From positions 1 through 6,335 of the forward strand of contig JACROQ010000032.1 of the NCBI GenBank assembly GCA_016214375.1: a DNA stretch of 6,335 bases, in the 5' to 3' direction. Both the position numbers and the translations under genes were made by a program. This document shows, piece by piece, positions 1 through 5,278 of the stretch; position 1 is the first letter of the stretch, and the number at the start of each line of letters is the position of its first letter. Under the pieces are notes generated by a model. That model was not told the origin of the DNA. It searched no databases and was given only the letters and a program-made list of their open reading frames with translations. The DNA comes from Nitrospirota bacterium. Lineage in GTDB: Bacteria > Nitrospirota > 9FT-COMBO-42-15 > HDB-SIOI813.

Positions 1-854
1 GGGTGGTTGTCATCGGCGCCGGATTTACAGGGACAGAGATCGCCTATACATTAAATAACCTGAATAAGAAGGTCTCTGTTATCGAGCTGGGGGACAGGGT
101 CCTTGTGAAGGCATTGGATCCACACTCATCCGGGATAGCCGTGTCCCTCATGCGGGATCAGGGGATCGATTTTTATCTAAATGATACCATTGAGGAGATC
201 GAAGGGAAGAAGGATATATCCGGCGTGAGGCTCAAGAGCGGCAAATCGCTACCCTGCCAGGCTGTGGTTACGGCTATCGGGGTGCTCCCCAACGGCCAGA
301 TCCTGAGCAACACGGCGCTGAACTTCAACCGGGGGCTTGAGGTGGACGAATTTATGCGCACCAATATCCCCAATGTGTATGGCGCCGGAGATGTGGTCAA
401 GGCCCTGGATATTACCGATGGACAGAAGAAGCCCCTCCCCCTATGGCCGTTGGCCTACCAGCAGGGCATCGTGGCGGGGGTCAATATGGCAGGAGGCAAA
501 TATCCCTACATCGGAGGGCTCCCGATGAATTCATTGAAATTTCTAAAGGTACCTATCCTCTCTGCCGGCATTACAACCCCTCCGGATGCCAGCTATGAGG
601 TTTTAAGCATTGAAGACCCCAAAGGCACTTTCTACCGGAGCCTTGTACTTAAAGCCGGCAGGCTGAAAGGGTTTGTGACCATCGGTGCAATCGATGGCGC
701 CGGGATATTGACAGGGTTGATCAAAAACCAGGTGGACATCTCGGAGTTTAAGCAGAACCTCCTCCATGAAAAGAGGATCGGCCTGATTCGGATGCCCAGG
801 GAATGGAGGAATAAGATATTTACACGAAGGGATGAGACAGGTTACCATGAATAG
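1..854 (+). CDS. FAD/NAD(H)-dependent pyridine nucleotide-disulfide oxidoreductase, 5'-truncated
   Basis: The left edge cuts this gene: the reading frame is open from the first bases, and the GTG at position 3 is an internal codon, because the protein starts directly in a Rossmann strand. In the 283 visible residues, the NAD-binding motif GAGFTG lies at residues 5-10 and an acidic residue, E28, ends the second strand, which in this family favours NADH over NADPH. TAIGVLPN (90-97) and YGAGDV (126-131) are the usual second FAD-contact motifs. The C-terminal third resembles the small dimerisation domain of NADH oxidase/nitrite reductase-type enzymes. The N-terminal FAD domain, roughly 140 residues, must lie outside the window. 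Its position before two glutamate synthase subunits suggests it supplies electrons to that enzyme, in the role of the small subunit, but this is inference. An unrelated NADH oxidase or rubredoxin/ferredoxin reductase is possible. The stop is immediately followed by a palindromic element. Confidence 0.85.
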   Translation, partial: VVVIGAGFTGTEIAYTLNNLNKKVSVIELGDRVLVKALDPHSSGIAVSLMRDQGIDFYLNDTIEEIEGKKDISGVRLKSGKSLPCQAVVTAIGVLPNGQILSNTALNFNRGLEVDEFMRTNIPNVYGAGDVVKALDITDGQKKPLPLWPLAYQQGIVAGVNMAGGKYPYIGGLPMNSLKFLKVPILSAGITTPPDASYEVLSIEDPKGTFYRSLVLKAGRLKGFVTIGAIDGAGILTGLIKNQVDISEFKQNLLHEKRIGLIRMPREWRNKIFTRRDETGYHE

Positions 855-873
855 AGTTTACGTAAAGTTTACG
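855..873. repeat. Short direct repeat and 10-bp palindrome at the left end of the element
   Basis: AGTTTACG occurs twice, at 855-862 and 866-873, and the junction forms the perfect palindrome TTTACGTAAA (857-866). The second copy is the tip of the left terminal repeat, so the end motif is partly duplicated. The first copy begins directly after the oxidoreductase stop codon. Confidence 0.65.
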
Positions 874-884
874 CTGAAAAATGC

Positions 885-922
885 GGGGCACCCATTGCTA
901 CGAAGTAAATGCAATGGGTCGT
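885..922. repeat. Hairpin 1 of the palindromic element (C-GAA-G triloop)
   Basis: ACCCATTGC (890-898) pairs with GCAATGGGT (911-919). Inside, TAC (899-901) pairs with GTA (905-907) around a GAA loop, leaving a 3-nt bulge AAT (908-910). The flanks GGGGC on the left and CGT on the right are identical to those of hairpin 2, so the two units are direct repeats as well as palindromes. Confidence 0.75.
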
Positions 923-938
923 GCGGCGTCAGAACTGC

Positions 939-984
939 GGGTTCTTCGCCTCAACGTACAGGAAGTACGCCTCGGCTCGAACCC
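939..984. repeat. Central hairpin of the palindromic element
   Basis: Three stacked stems can form: GGGTTC (939-944) with GAACCC (979-984), GCC (948-950) with GGC (974-976), and CGTAC (955-959) with GTACG (965-969), closing the loop AGGAA. CGCCTC also occurs as a direct repeat at 947-952 and 968-973. The loop lies at the symmetry centre of the whole element. Confidence 0.65.
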
Positions 985-997
985 TTGTCCTTCCTTC

Positions 998-1037
998 GGG
1001 GCACCCATTGCAGCCGAAGGCTATTGCAATGGGTCGT
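998..1037. repeat. Hairpin 2 of the palindromic element (C-GAA-G triloop)
   Basis: ACCCATTGC (1003-1011) pairs with GCAATGGGT (1026-1034). AGCC (1012-1015) pairs with GGCT (1019-1022) around a GAA loop, with a 3-nt bulge ATT (1023-1025). The outer arms and flanks match hairpin 1, while the inner stem has a different sequence but still pairs. An alternative stem, CCTTCGG (993-999) with CCGAAGG (1014-1020), would exclude this fold. Confidence 0.75.
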
Positions 1038-1101
1038 TGGGCATTTTTAAGCGTAAACTCAGGACACGTCGTAATTAAATGAGGTTGTTGAGGCGAATAA
1101 A

Positions 1102-2223
1102 ATGACGATGACTTCAGCTAAGAGATATAGTGACCCGCGGGATACCAGTGGATGCGGTCTCGTAGGGTTTATCAATAAAGACGGCAAACGGGTGGACGGG
1201 AGCCACATTATCAAGTCCCTTTGCCTGATGAAGGAGCGGGGGAATGGCCTGGGCGCTGGATTCGCCGCCTATGGCATCTACCCGGATATGGCAGACTACT
1301 ATGCTATCCACATGATGATGGATGATGTCAATGTTAAACCGAATGTGGAGCAGGCGATCGTCCGCTTTTTTACAGTCCACAGGGAGGAGGAGATCCCTAC
1401 AAGGCCCACCCCCCACATCAAAAATCCACCCCTGTTCTGGCGATATTTTGTCGAACCCAGGAAGGAGGTTATGCTGCTTGGAGAGGGTGATGATGACGTC
1501 GTAGTACGGGCAGTCATGGAGATCAATAACAACGTATCAGGCGCCTATGTGATATCGAGCGGAAAGAACATGGGGACCTTTAAGGGGGTAGGAGAGCCTG
1601 CGGATATCGCAGACTTCTTCGGCATAGAAGATTACCGGGCCTATATCTGGATGGGGCATACACGATTTCCGACCAATACACCGGGCTGGTGGGGAGGGGC
1701 GCATCCGTTTACCATCCTTGACTGGGCGATTGTCCATAACGGGGAGATTACCAGTTATGGGACTAACCGTGCATTCCTTGAGATGTTCGGCTATAAGTGC
1801 ACCCTGCTTACGGATACTGAGGTCGTAGCCTATGCCCTGGATTTTCTCTTAAGACAGCATAAACTGCCTTTGCGTGCCGCATTCTACGCCTTAGCGAGTC
1901 CATTCTGGAAGGACATTGATATGGACTCAAGGGAAAACAGGGAGCTGGCAGAGGCGTTAAAGGCGATCCGCATCCAGTATGCGCCGCTGTTGCTGAACGG
2001 GCCTTTTGCCATCCTCTTTGGATGGAAGTCCGGCCTGGTAGGGTTTAATGACAGGATCAAGCTGCGTCCCCTCTTTGCAGGAGAAAAGGATGAGACCTTA
2101 TACATGGCAAGCGAGGAGGCGACTATCCGGGAGATATGTGCGAAGCCTGATAGATTGTGGATGCCGAGGGCAGGAGAACCTGTCATCGGGATGATAAAGG
2201 AGGGTGCAGAGAGTTGGAGATAG
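1102..2223 (+). CDS. Glutamate synthase, class II glutamine amidotransferase subunit (GltB N-domain/GlxB-like)
   Basis: This 373-residue protein corresponds to the Ntn-type glutaminase domain of glutamate synthase, here a separate subunit as in archaeal-type enzymes. It releases ammonia from glutamine for transfer to 2-oxoglutarate in the partner synthase subunit. The likely nucleophile is C18 in SGCGLVGF; the 17 residues before it would have to be removed as a propeptide to expose the Cys. Other family landmarks are RGNGLGAGFA (46-55), HTRFPT (186-191), the oxyanion-hole HNGEI (212-216), TDTE (237-240) and RIKLRPL (318-324). The ATG is preceded by GAGG at 1090-1093, 8 nt upstream. It overlaps the next gene by 10 bp. 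The FMN synthase subunit is not in the window. An N-methylglutamate synthase-type subunit (GlxB/MgsA) is an alternative, but the adjacent oxidoreductase favours ordinary glutamate synthase. Confidence 0.9.
   Translation: MTMTSAKRYSDPRDTSGCGLVGFINKDGKRVDGSHIIKSLCLMKERGNGLGAGFAAYGIYPDMADYYAIHMMMDDVNVKPNVEQAIVRFFTVHREEEIPTRPTPHIKNPPLFWRYFVEPRKEVMLLGEGDDDVVVRAVMEINNNVSGAYVISSGKNMGTFKGVGEPADIADFFGIEDYRAYIWMGHTRFPTNTPGWWGGAHPFTILDWAIVHNGEITSYGTNRAFLEMFGYKCTLLTDTEVVAYALDFLLRQHKLPLRAAFYALASPFWKDIDMDSRENRELAEALKAIRIQYAPLLLNGPFAILFGWKSGLVGFNDRIKLRPLFAGEKDETLYMASEEATIREICAKPDRLWMPRAGEPVIGMIKEGAESWR
2199..2204 (+). promoter_or_regulatory. Shine-Dalgarno that fixes a TTG start for the GXGXG subunit
   Basis: GGAGGG lies inside the end of the amidotransferase gene, 9 nt before TTG at 2214. 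It is the only strong ribosome site near the start of the downstream protein. The in-frame GTG at 2157 has no comparable site, and the residues between the two are not family-like. The placement suggests translational coupling. Confidence 0.75.
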
Positions 2224-2975
2224 ACGCTGCTTCGGTCCATTACCGGGACCTGAATAATGAGATCAACAGGGTTATCAAGGAAGGGGAAAGGCACATCATC
2301 CTGAAGAATGTCAACGGTCAGCGTTACATCGGCGCCGGCCTTCAGGGAGAGGATGTCAGGATAGACATTTATGGCGTCCCCGGGAATGACATGGCCGTAT
2401 TTATGGATGGCCCCACCATCGAGGTCTTTGATAATGCGCAGGACGGCGTCGGCAATACGATGAATGCAGGACGCATCTATATCCATGGCCACGCCGGAGA
2501 TGTCTGCGGTTACGGGATGAGGGGCGGCAAACTGTATGTACGCGGGGATGTAGGCTACCGGGTGGGGATTCACATGAAGGCCTACATGGAGAAGGTCCCT
2601 GTCCTGATTGTGGGCGGGACTGCCGGCCATTTCCTGGGAGAATATATGTCAGGCGGTATCATCATATTGTTGGGGCTTGAAAGGAGGCCGGGTCAGCCGC
2701 TTGCCGGGGATTATCTTGGGACCGGGATGCACGGCGGGGCTATATTTGTACGCGGGGAGGTAGACAACAGAAGGGTCGGGAAAGAGGTCGGTATCGAGAA
2801 GCCGGACGATGCAGAATATCCTATGTTAAAAAAGGAGCTTGCAGAGTTTGCAAAAGTATTCCACCTCAACTATGATGAGATCATATCCACCCCATTTGTA
2901 AAGCTTTATCCGAAGACGCACCGGCCGTATGGACCCCTCTACAATTCCAGATGGTTCTGGCAGAGAGGCGGATAA
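2214..2975 (+). CDS. Glutamate synthase, GXGXG beta-helix subunit (GltB C-domain-like)
   Basis: The 253-residue product matches the C-terminal beta-helix domain of the glutamate synthase alpha chain, made here as a separate subunit. In the fused enzymes this domain is structural, packing between the amidotransferase and synthase domains. The glycine repeats are visible: IGAGLQGEDVRI (39-50), GNTMNAGRIYIHGHAGDVCGYGMRGGKLYVRG (80-111, key residues being the spaced Gly), VGGTAGHFLGEYMSGG (133-148) and GTGMHGGAIFVRG (169-181). The tail after residue 200 is helical and ends in an aromatic-rich stretch. I start it at TTG 2214, led by GGAGGG, rather than at the longer GTG frame from 2157. It overlaps the amidotransferase stop by 10 bp, so the two subunits are probably made in step. 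It could also be a GlxC/MgsB-type subunit. Confidence 0.88.
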   Translation: MEIDAASVHYRDLNNEINRVIKEGERHIILKNVNGQRYIGAGLQGEDVRIDIYGVPGNDMAVFMDGPTIEVFDNAQDGVGNTMNAGRIYIHGHAGDVCGYGMRGGKLYVRGDVGYRVGIHMKAYMEKVPVLIVGGTAGHFLGEYMSGGIIILLGLERRPGQPLAGDYLGTGMHGGAIFVRGEVDNRRVGKEVGIEKPDDAEYPMLKKELAEFAKVFHLNYDEIISTPFVKLYPKTHRPYGPLYNSRWFWQRGG

Positions 2976-2985
2976 CCCTACCCTC

Positions 2986-3014
2986 TTGACTACCATCGGC
3001 TTTTTTGTTATCCT
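2986..3014 (+). promoter_or_regulatory. Candidate sigma70-type promoter for the dksA-like/rplU/rpmA unit
   Basis: TTGACT (2986-2991, 5 of 6 to consensus) and TATCCT (3009-3014, 4 of 6) are separated by exactly 17 nt, which includes a T-rich stretch. The predicted start is near 3021, about 30 nt before the dksA-like ATG. It lies in the 75-bp gap after the glutamate synthase genes, where I see no convincing terminator. Confidence 0.5.
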
Positions 3015-3050
3015 ATCTTCTATTTTAAAAATGGTCTGAGGAAGTTAGCT

Positions 3051-3437
3051 ATGGCAACAAAGAAAAAGACGGCAAAGACAGAAGATAAGTACGAGGAGGT
3101 CAGAAAAAACTTAGAGACGCAGAAGGCTGCCTTGTTGGCAGAGGCAGGTATTATTATCGGGGGAGGATTAAACCCTGAAAAGCTTAATTTCCCGGATGTA
3201 ACGGACCAGGCGGCTGCAGAGGCCGACAAGAACTTTACCATCAGATTAAGAGAGCGTGAGCAGAAGCTCCTGAAGAAGATAGATGAGGCGCTCTCCAGAA
3301 TAGCAAACGGGACATTCGGGATCTGTGAACATTGCGGGGAAGAGATAAGTTATAAACGGCTGTATGCCCGGCCGGTGACCACATATTGCATTGAATGTAA
3401 GACGAAGCAGGAAGAGGAAGAAAAACTAAAAGAATAG
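3051..3437 (+). CDS. DksA/TraR-family C4 zinc-finger protein
   Basis: This is a 128-residue protein of the DksA/TraR family, whose members bind in the RNA polymerase secondary channel and, in the DksA case, act with ppGpp on ribosomal and amino-acid promoters. A lysine-rich N-terminus is followed by a coiled coil with the tip motif D49-V-T-D52-Q-A54, matching the DxxDxA motif needed for DksA activity. The C-terminal zinc finger has C92, C95, C113 and C116 (C-x2-C-x17-C-x2-C). It ends in a glutamate/lysine-rich tail. At 128 residues it is a little shorter than E. coli DksA (151). GAGGAAG (3038-3044) precedes the ATG. The rplU start is only 13 nt downstream, so the regulator is very probably co-transcribed with ribosomal protein genes. 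Whether it is a true DksA functional equivalent or a paralogue cannot be told from sequence alone. Confidence 0.88.
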   Translation: MATKKKTAKTEDKYEEVRKNLETQKAALLAEAGIIIGGGLNPEKLNFPDVTDQAAAEADKNFTIRLREREQKLLKKIDEALSRIANGTFGICEHCGEEISYKRLYARPVTTYCIECKTKQEEEEKLKE

Positions 3438-3450
3438 CAGGAGAGGGATT

Positions 3451-3768
3451 ATGAACGTAACAGCAATCGTAGAAACAGGCGGAAAACAACATAGGGTGGC
3501 GGTAGGGGATGTGATCTCCGTAGAGAAGATTCCCGGAGCCCCTGGGGACACAGTAGAACTGGACAAAGTTCTGGCAGTAGGTCAGGGAGGGGATATTGTC
3601 GTTGGCAATCCGTATGTGGAGAATGTAAAGGTTATTGCCAATATTGTCAGACAGGAGAGGGCCAAAAAGGTCATCATCTTCAAGAAGAAGCGCAGAAAAA
3701 ATTATAGGCGCACGAAGGGACACAGGCAATATTTGACACGGCTGAAGATCGTAGAGGTCAGAGGATAG
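3451..3768 (+). CDS. rplU: 50S ribosomal protein L21 (bL21)
   Basis: The 105-residue product is full length for bL21 (103 in E. coli), a 23S rRNA-binding protein of the large subunit. The N-terminal AIVETGGKQHRVAVGD (5-20) is the hallmark of the family. The C-terminal basic segment with KKKRRKNYRRTKGHRQ (78-93) followed by YLTRLKI matches the L21 signature region. AGGAGAGG (3439-3446) precedes the ATG. It is followed by rpmA, the usual bacterial order, after a 43-nt gap holding a degenerate heptad repeat. Confidence 0.98.
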   Translation: MNVTAIVETGGKQHRVAVGDVISVEKIPGAPGDTVELDKVLAVGQGGDIVVGNPYVENVKVIANIVRQERAKKVIIFKKKRRKNYRRTKGHRQYLTRLKIVEVRG

Positions 3769-3796
3769 AGATCAGAAGCAAGAAGTAAGAAGTCAG
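3755..3796 (+). repeat. Degenerate 7-nt tandem repeat spanning the rplU stop
   Basis: Six consecutive heptads read AGGTCAG, AGGATAG, AGATCAG, AAGCAAG, AAGTAAG and AAGTCAG. The last four (3769-3796) fill the space between the rplU stop and the rpmA ribosome site; the first two cover the last L21 codons and the stop. The stretch is purine-rich on the coding strand. Confidence 0.6.
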
Positions 3797-3811
3797 AAAG
3801 GGGAGGAATTT

Positions 3812-4069
3812 ATGGCACATAAAAAGGGACAGGGGAGTACGCGCAATGGCCGCGACAGTAATTCCCAAAGACTAGGCGTAAAATGCTTTGGCGGACAGGT
3901 TGTCCCTGCGGGTTCAATCATCGTACGGCAGCGGGGGACGAAGTTCCATCCTGGGTTTAATGTAGGAAAAGGTGGTGATGATACCCTCTTTGCAAAGATC
4001 TCAGGAGTTGTCCAGTTTGAGCGGGTAGGAAGGGATAGAAAGAAGATTAGCGTCTACCCCGTCATGTAG
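3812..4069 (+). CDS. rpmA: 50S ribosomal protein L27 (bL27)
   Basis: The 85-residue product equals the usual bL27 length. It begins MAHKKGQGSTRNGRDSNSQR, the conserved N-terminal tail that reaches the peptidyl transferase centre, and continues with LGVKCFGGQ, VPAGSIIVRQRGTKFHPG and VGKGGDDTLFAKISG, all strongly conserved. There is no N-terminal extension before the MAHKKG, so it lacks the cleaved leader typical of Firmicutes L27. GGGGAGG at 3800-3806 precedes the ATG. The last three codons and the stop are exactly duplicated just downstream (4070-4081). A terminator at 4124-4165 closes the unit. Confidence 0.98.
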   Translation: MAHKKGQGSTRNGRDSNSQRLGVKCFGGQVVPAGSIIVRQRGTKFHPGFNVGKGGDDTLFAKISGVVQFERVGRDRKKISVYPVM

Positions 4070-4081
4070 CCCGTCATGTAG
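4058..4081 (+). repeat. rpmA: 12-bp tandem duplication of the rpmA terminus and stop codon
   Basis: CCCGTCATGTAG occurs twice back to back (4058-4069 and 4070-4081). The unit is four codons long and stays in frame, so it gives Pro-Val-Met-stop followed by a second Pro-Val-Met-stop. The L27 protein is unchanged. Confidence 0.9.
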
Positions 4082-4123
4082 AAAGAGACGATAGATACGA
4101 GCACGATACAGAATAGTTTGCTG

Positions 4124-4165
4124 AAATGCCCCAGGTGCTGTAATAAGAATCTGGGGCATTTTTTT
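4124..4165 (+). terminator. Intrinsic terminator after rpmA
   Basis: AAATGCCCCAG (4124-4134) and CTGGGGCATTT (4151-4161) form a perfect 11-bp stem with a 16-nt loop, and a run of seven T at 4159-4165 begins within the descending arm. The A-run on the left arm makes it possibly bidirectional. It separates the dksA-like/rplU/rpmA unit from obgE/proB, which many bacteria transcribe together. Confidence 0.92.
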
Positions 4166-4178
4166 ACATAGGGTTGAC

Positions 4179-4210
4179 TTGACCCCTTGAATCCTTGAAC
4201 CCTTAACCCC
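4179..4210 (+). repeat. 8-nt tandem repeat in the obgE leader
   Basis: Four octamers in a row read TTGACCCC, TTGAATCC, TTGAACCC and TTAACCCC. A partial TTGAC (4174-4178) precedes them. They occupy the short space between the terminator and obgE, where the obgE promoter should be. TTGACT/TTGACC/TTGAAC within the repeat resemble -35 boxes, but I see no well-spaced -10 before the ATG; TATTAT (4216-4221) is too close to it. Confidence 0.7.
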
Positions 4211-4224
4211 TTTTTTATTATCCC

Positions 4225-5271
4225 ATGTTTATCGATCGCATCAAGATTTATGTACAGGCGGGGAATGGCGGGAACGGGTGTGTCAGTTTCCGGAGGGAAA
4301 AGTATGTGCCCCGCGGCGGGCCCAATGGAGGAAAGGGCGGCAAGGGGGGGAGTATCATTATCAAGGCCTCATCAGAGCTCTACACACTGCTCGACCAGAA
4401 GTACCATCAGCACTATGTGGGCCCGCGCGGGGCCCATGGAGAAGGAAAGGACAGGTATGGCAGGGAAGGCAAAGATGTGATCGTCAGGGTGCCTGTGGGG
4501 ACGATAGTATGTGATTTTGAATCAAAGGCACTGATAGCGGATCTGGTCGAGGAGGGGCAGGAGGTTATCGTTGCGCAGGGGGGGCGCGGCGGGCTGGGGA
4601 ATGCCGCCTTTGCAACCTCTGTAAACCGTGCCCCCAAATATGCCCAACCGGGCGAGAAGGGGGAGGCAAGATGGCTCCTCCTCGAGCTTAAATTATTGGC
4701 GGATGTCGGGATTATAGGCCTTCCCAATGCAGGCAAGTCTACCCTCATCTCCTGTATCTCTGCTGCAAGGCCAAAGATCGCAGACTATCCTTTTACCACC
4801 CTGAGTCCCAATTTGGGTGTGGTGAGTTGCGGGAAATATAAGAGTTTTGTGATGGCTGATATCCCCGGCCTGATCGAGGGCGCCCATGAGGGGAAGGGGT
4901 TGGGATTCCAGTTCCTGCGGCATGTGGAGAGGACCTCCATCCTGCTCCACCTTGTTGATATCTCAGATAACGTGACCATGGCGCCTGTTGAGGCCCTTGA
5001 GACAATCAATAAGGAACTCGGTCTCTATAGCCCTCTTTTATTGGAAAAACCTCAGGTTGTGGCAGGGACAAAGATTGATGCCATGACCGGGGAGAAGACG
5101 CTAAAACAGGTTTCACGTTACTGCAAAAAGCAGGGGTTTAAATTTTTCCCTGTCTCTGCGGTGACTGGAAAAGGGATAAACGAGCTTGTAAGGTATCTTG
5201 GGAAGGAAGTAGAAAAACACCGGGACAAGCAGAAAGAAGATAAAAGTAACGTGCCCATAATAGATGAGTAG
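4225..5271 (+). CDS. obgE: Obg-family GTPase (ObgE/CgtA)
   Basis: The 348-residue product is a late 50S assembly and stress-linked GTPase. The glycine-rich Obg fold occupies residues 1-158, with the conserved MFIDRIKIYVQAGNGGNG start and the FRREKYVPRGGPNGG loop. The G domain shows G1 GLPNAGKS (165-172), G2 at T191/T192, G3 DIPG (212-215) and G5 SAVTG (311-315). G4 reads TKID (282-285), with Thr in place of the usual Asn. The protein ends shortly after the G domain with a charged tail (about 330-348), so it lacks the OCT domain of some Firmicutes homologues. The family-typical N-terminus supports ATG 4225, although no Shine-Dalgarno is seen before it: the preceding bases are pyrimidine-rich. 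proB follows after 7 nt and is probably co-transcribed. Confidence 0.97.
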   Translation: MFIDRIKIYVQAGNGGNGCVSFRREKYVPRGGPNGGKGGKGGSIIIKASSELYTLLDQKYHQHYVGPRGAHGEGKDRYGREGKDVIVRVPVGTIVCDFESKALIADLVEEGQEVIVAQGGRGGLGNAAFATSVNRAPKYAQPGEKGEARWLLLELKLLADVGIIGLPNAGKSTLISCISAARPKIADYPFTTLSPNLGVVSCGKYKSFVMADIPGLIEGAHEGKGLGFQFLRHVERTSILLHLVDISDNVTMAPVEALETINKELGLYSPLLLEKPQVVAGTKIDAMTGEKTLKQVSRYCKKQGFKFFPVSAVTGKGINELVRYLGKEVEKHRDKQKEDKSNVPIIDE

Positions 5272-5278
5272 GACGGCG

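Larger units (their letters stand above)
865..1060. repeat. Symmetric palindromic element with terminal inverted repeats (MITE/REP-like)
   Basis: The 20-nt left end AAGTTTACGCTGAAAAATGC (865-884) matches the reverse complement of the right end GCATTTTTAAGCGTAAACTC (1041-1060) at 18 of 20 positions. Between the ends lie three hairpins in a symmetric layout: 890-919, 939-984 and 1003-1034. The midpoint of the terminal repeats (962.5) coincides with the loop of the central hairpin (960-964). Short frames cross it, but they have no plausible start context and no family resemblance. The element fills most of the gap between the oxidoreductase and the amidotransferase. I infer a non-autonomous mobile or REP/BIME-like repeat. 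A structured untranslated RNA between two operon genes is the main alternative. No clear target-site duplication was found. Confidence 0.7.

Noticed and set aside
885..1037. CRISPR array or integron attC site
   Set aside because: Only two repeat units with internal palindromes and no regular spacers, and no cas genes; no attC core sites or integrase are visible.
854..1065. Target-site duplication flanking the palindromic element
   Set aside because: I compared the flanks of both possible left boundaries (854 and 865) with the right flank after 1060 and found no matching direct repeat.
832..1078. Two short plus-strand frames across the palindromic element
   Set aside because: They read through hairpins and terminal repeats, have no ribosome site and no protein-like composition.
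1884..2630. Long minus-strand open frame (about 248 codons)
   Set aside because: It lies opposite the amidotransferase and GXGXG genes, which have clear family motifs; the minus-strand product has no recognisable domain.
2964..2986. Terminator after the glutamate synthase genes
   Set aside because: AGAGG/CCTCT makes only a 5-bp stem with a 13-nt loop, and the T-run at 3001-3006 is not adjacent.
4179..4210. Sigma70 promoter inside the octamer repeat
   Set aside because: Several -35-like boxes are present, but no -10 at 16-18 nt spacing; TATTAT at 4216-4221 would start transcription inside the obgE start.
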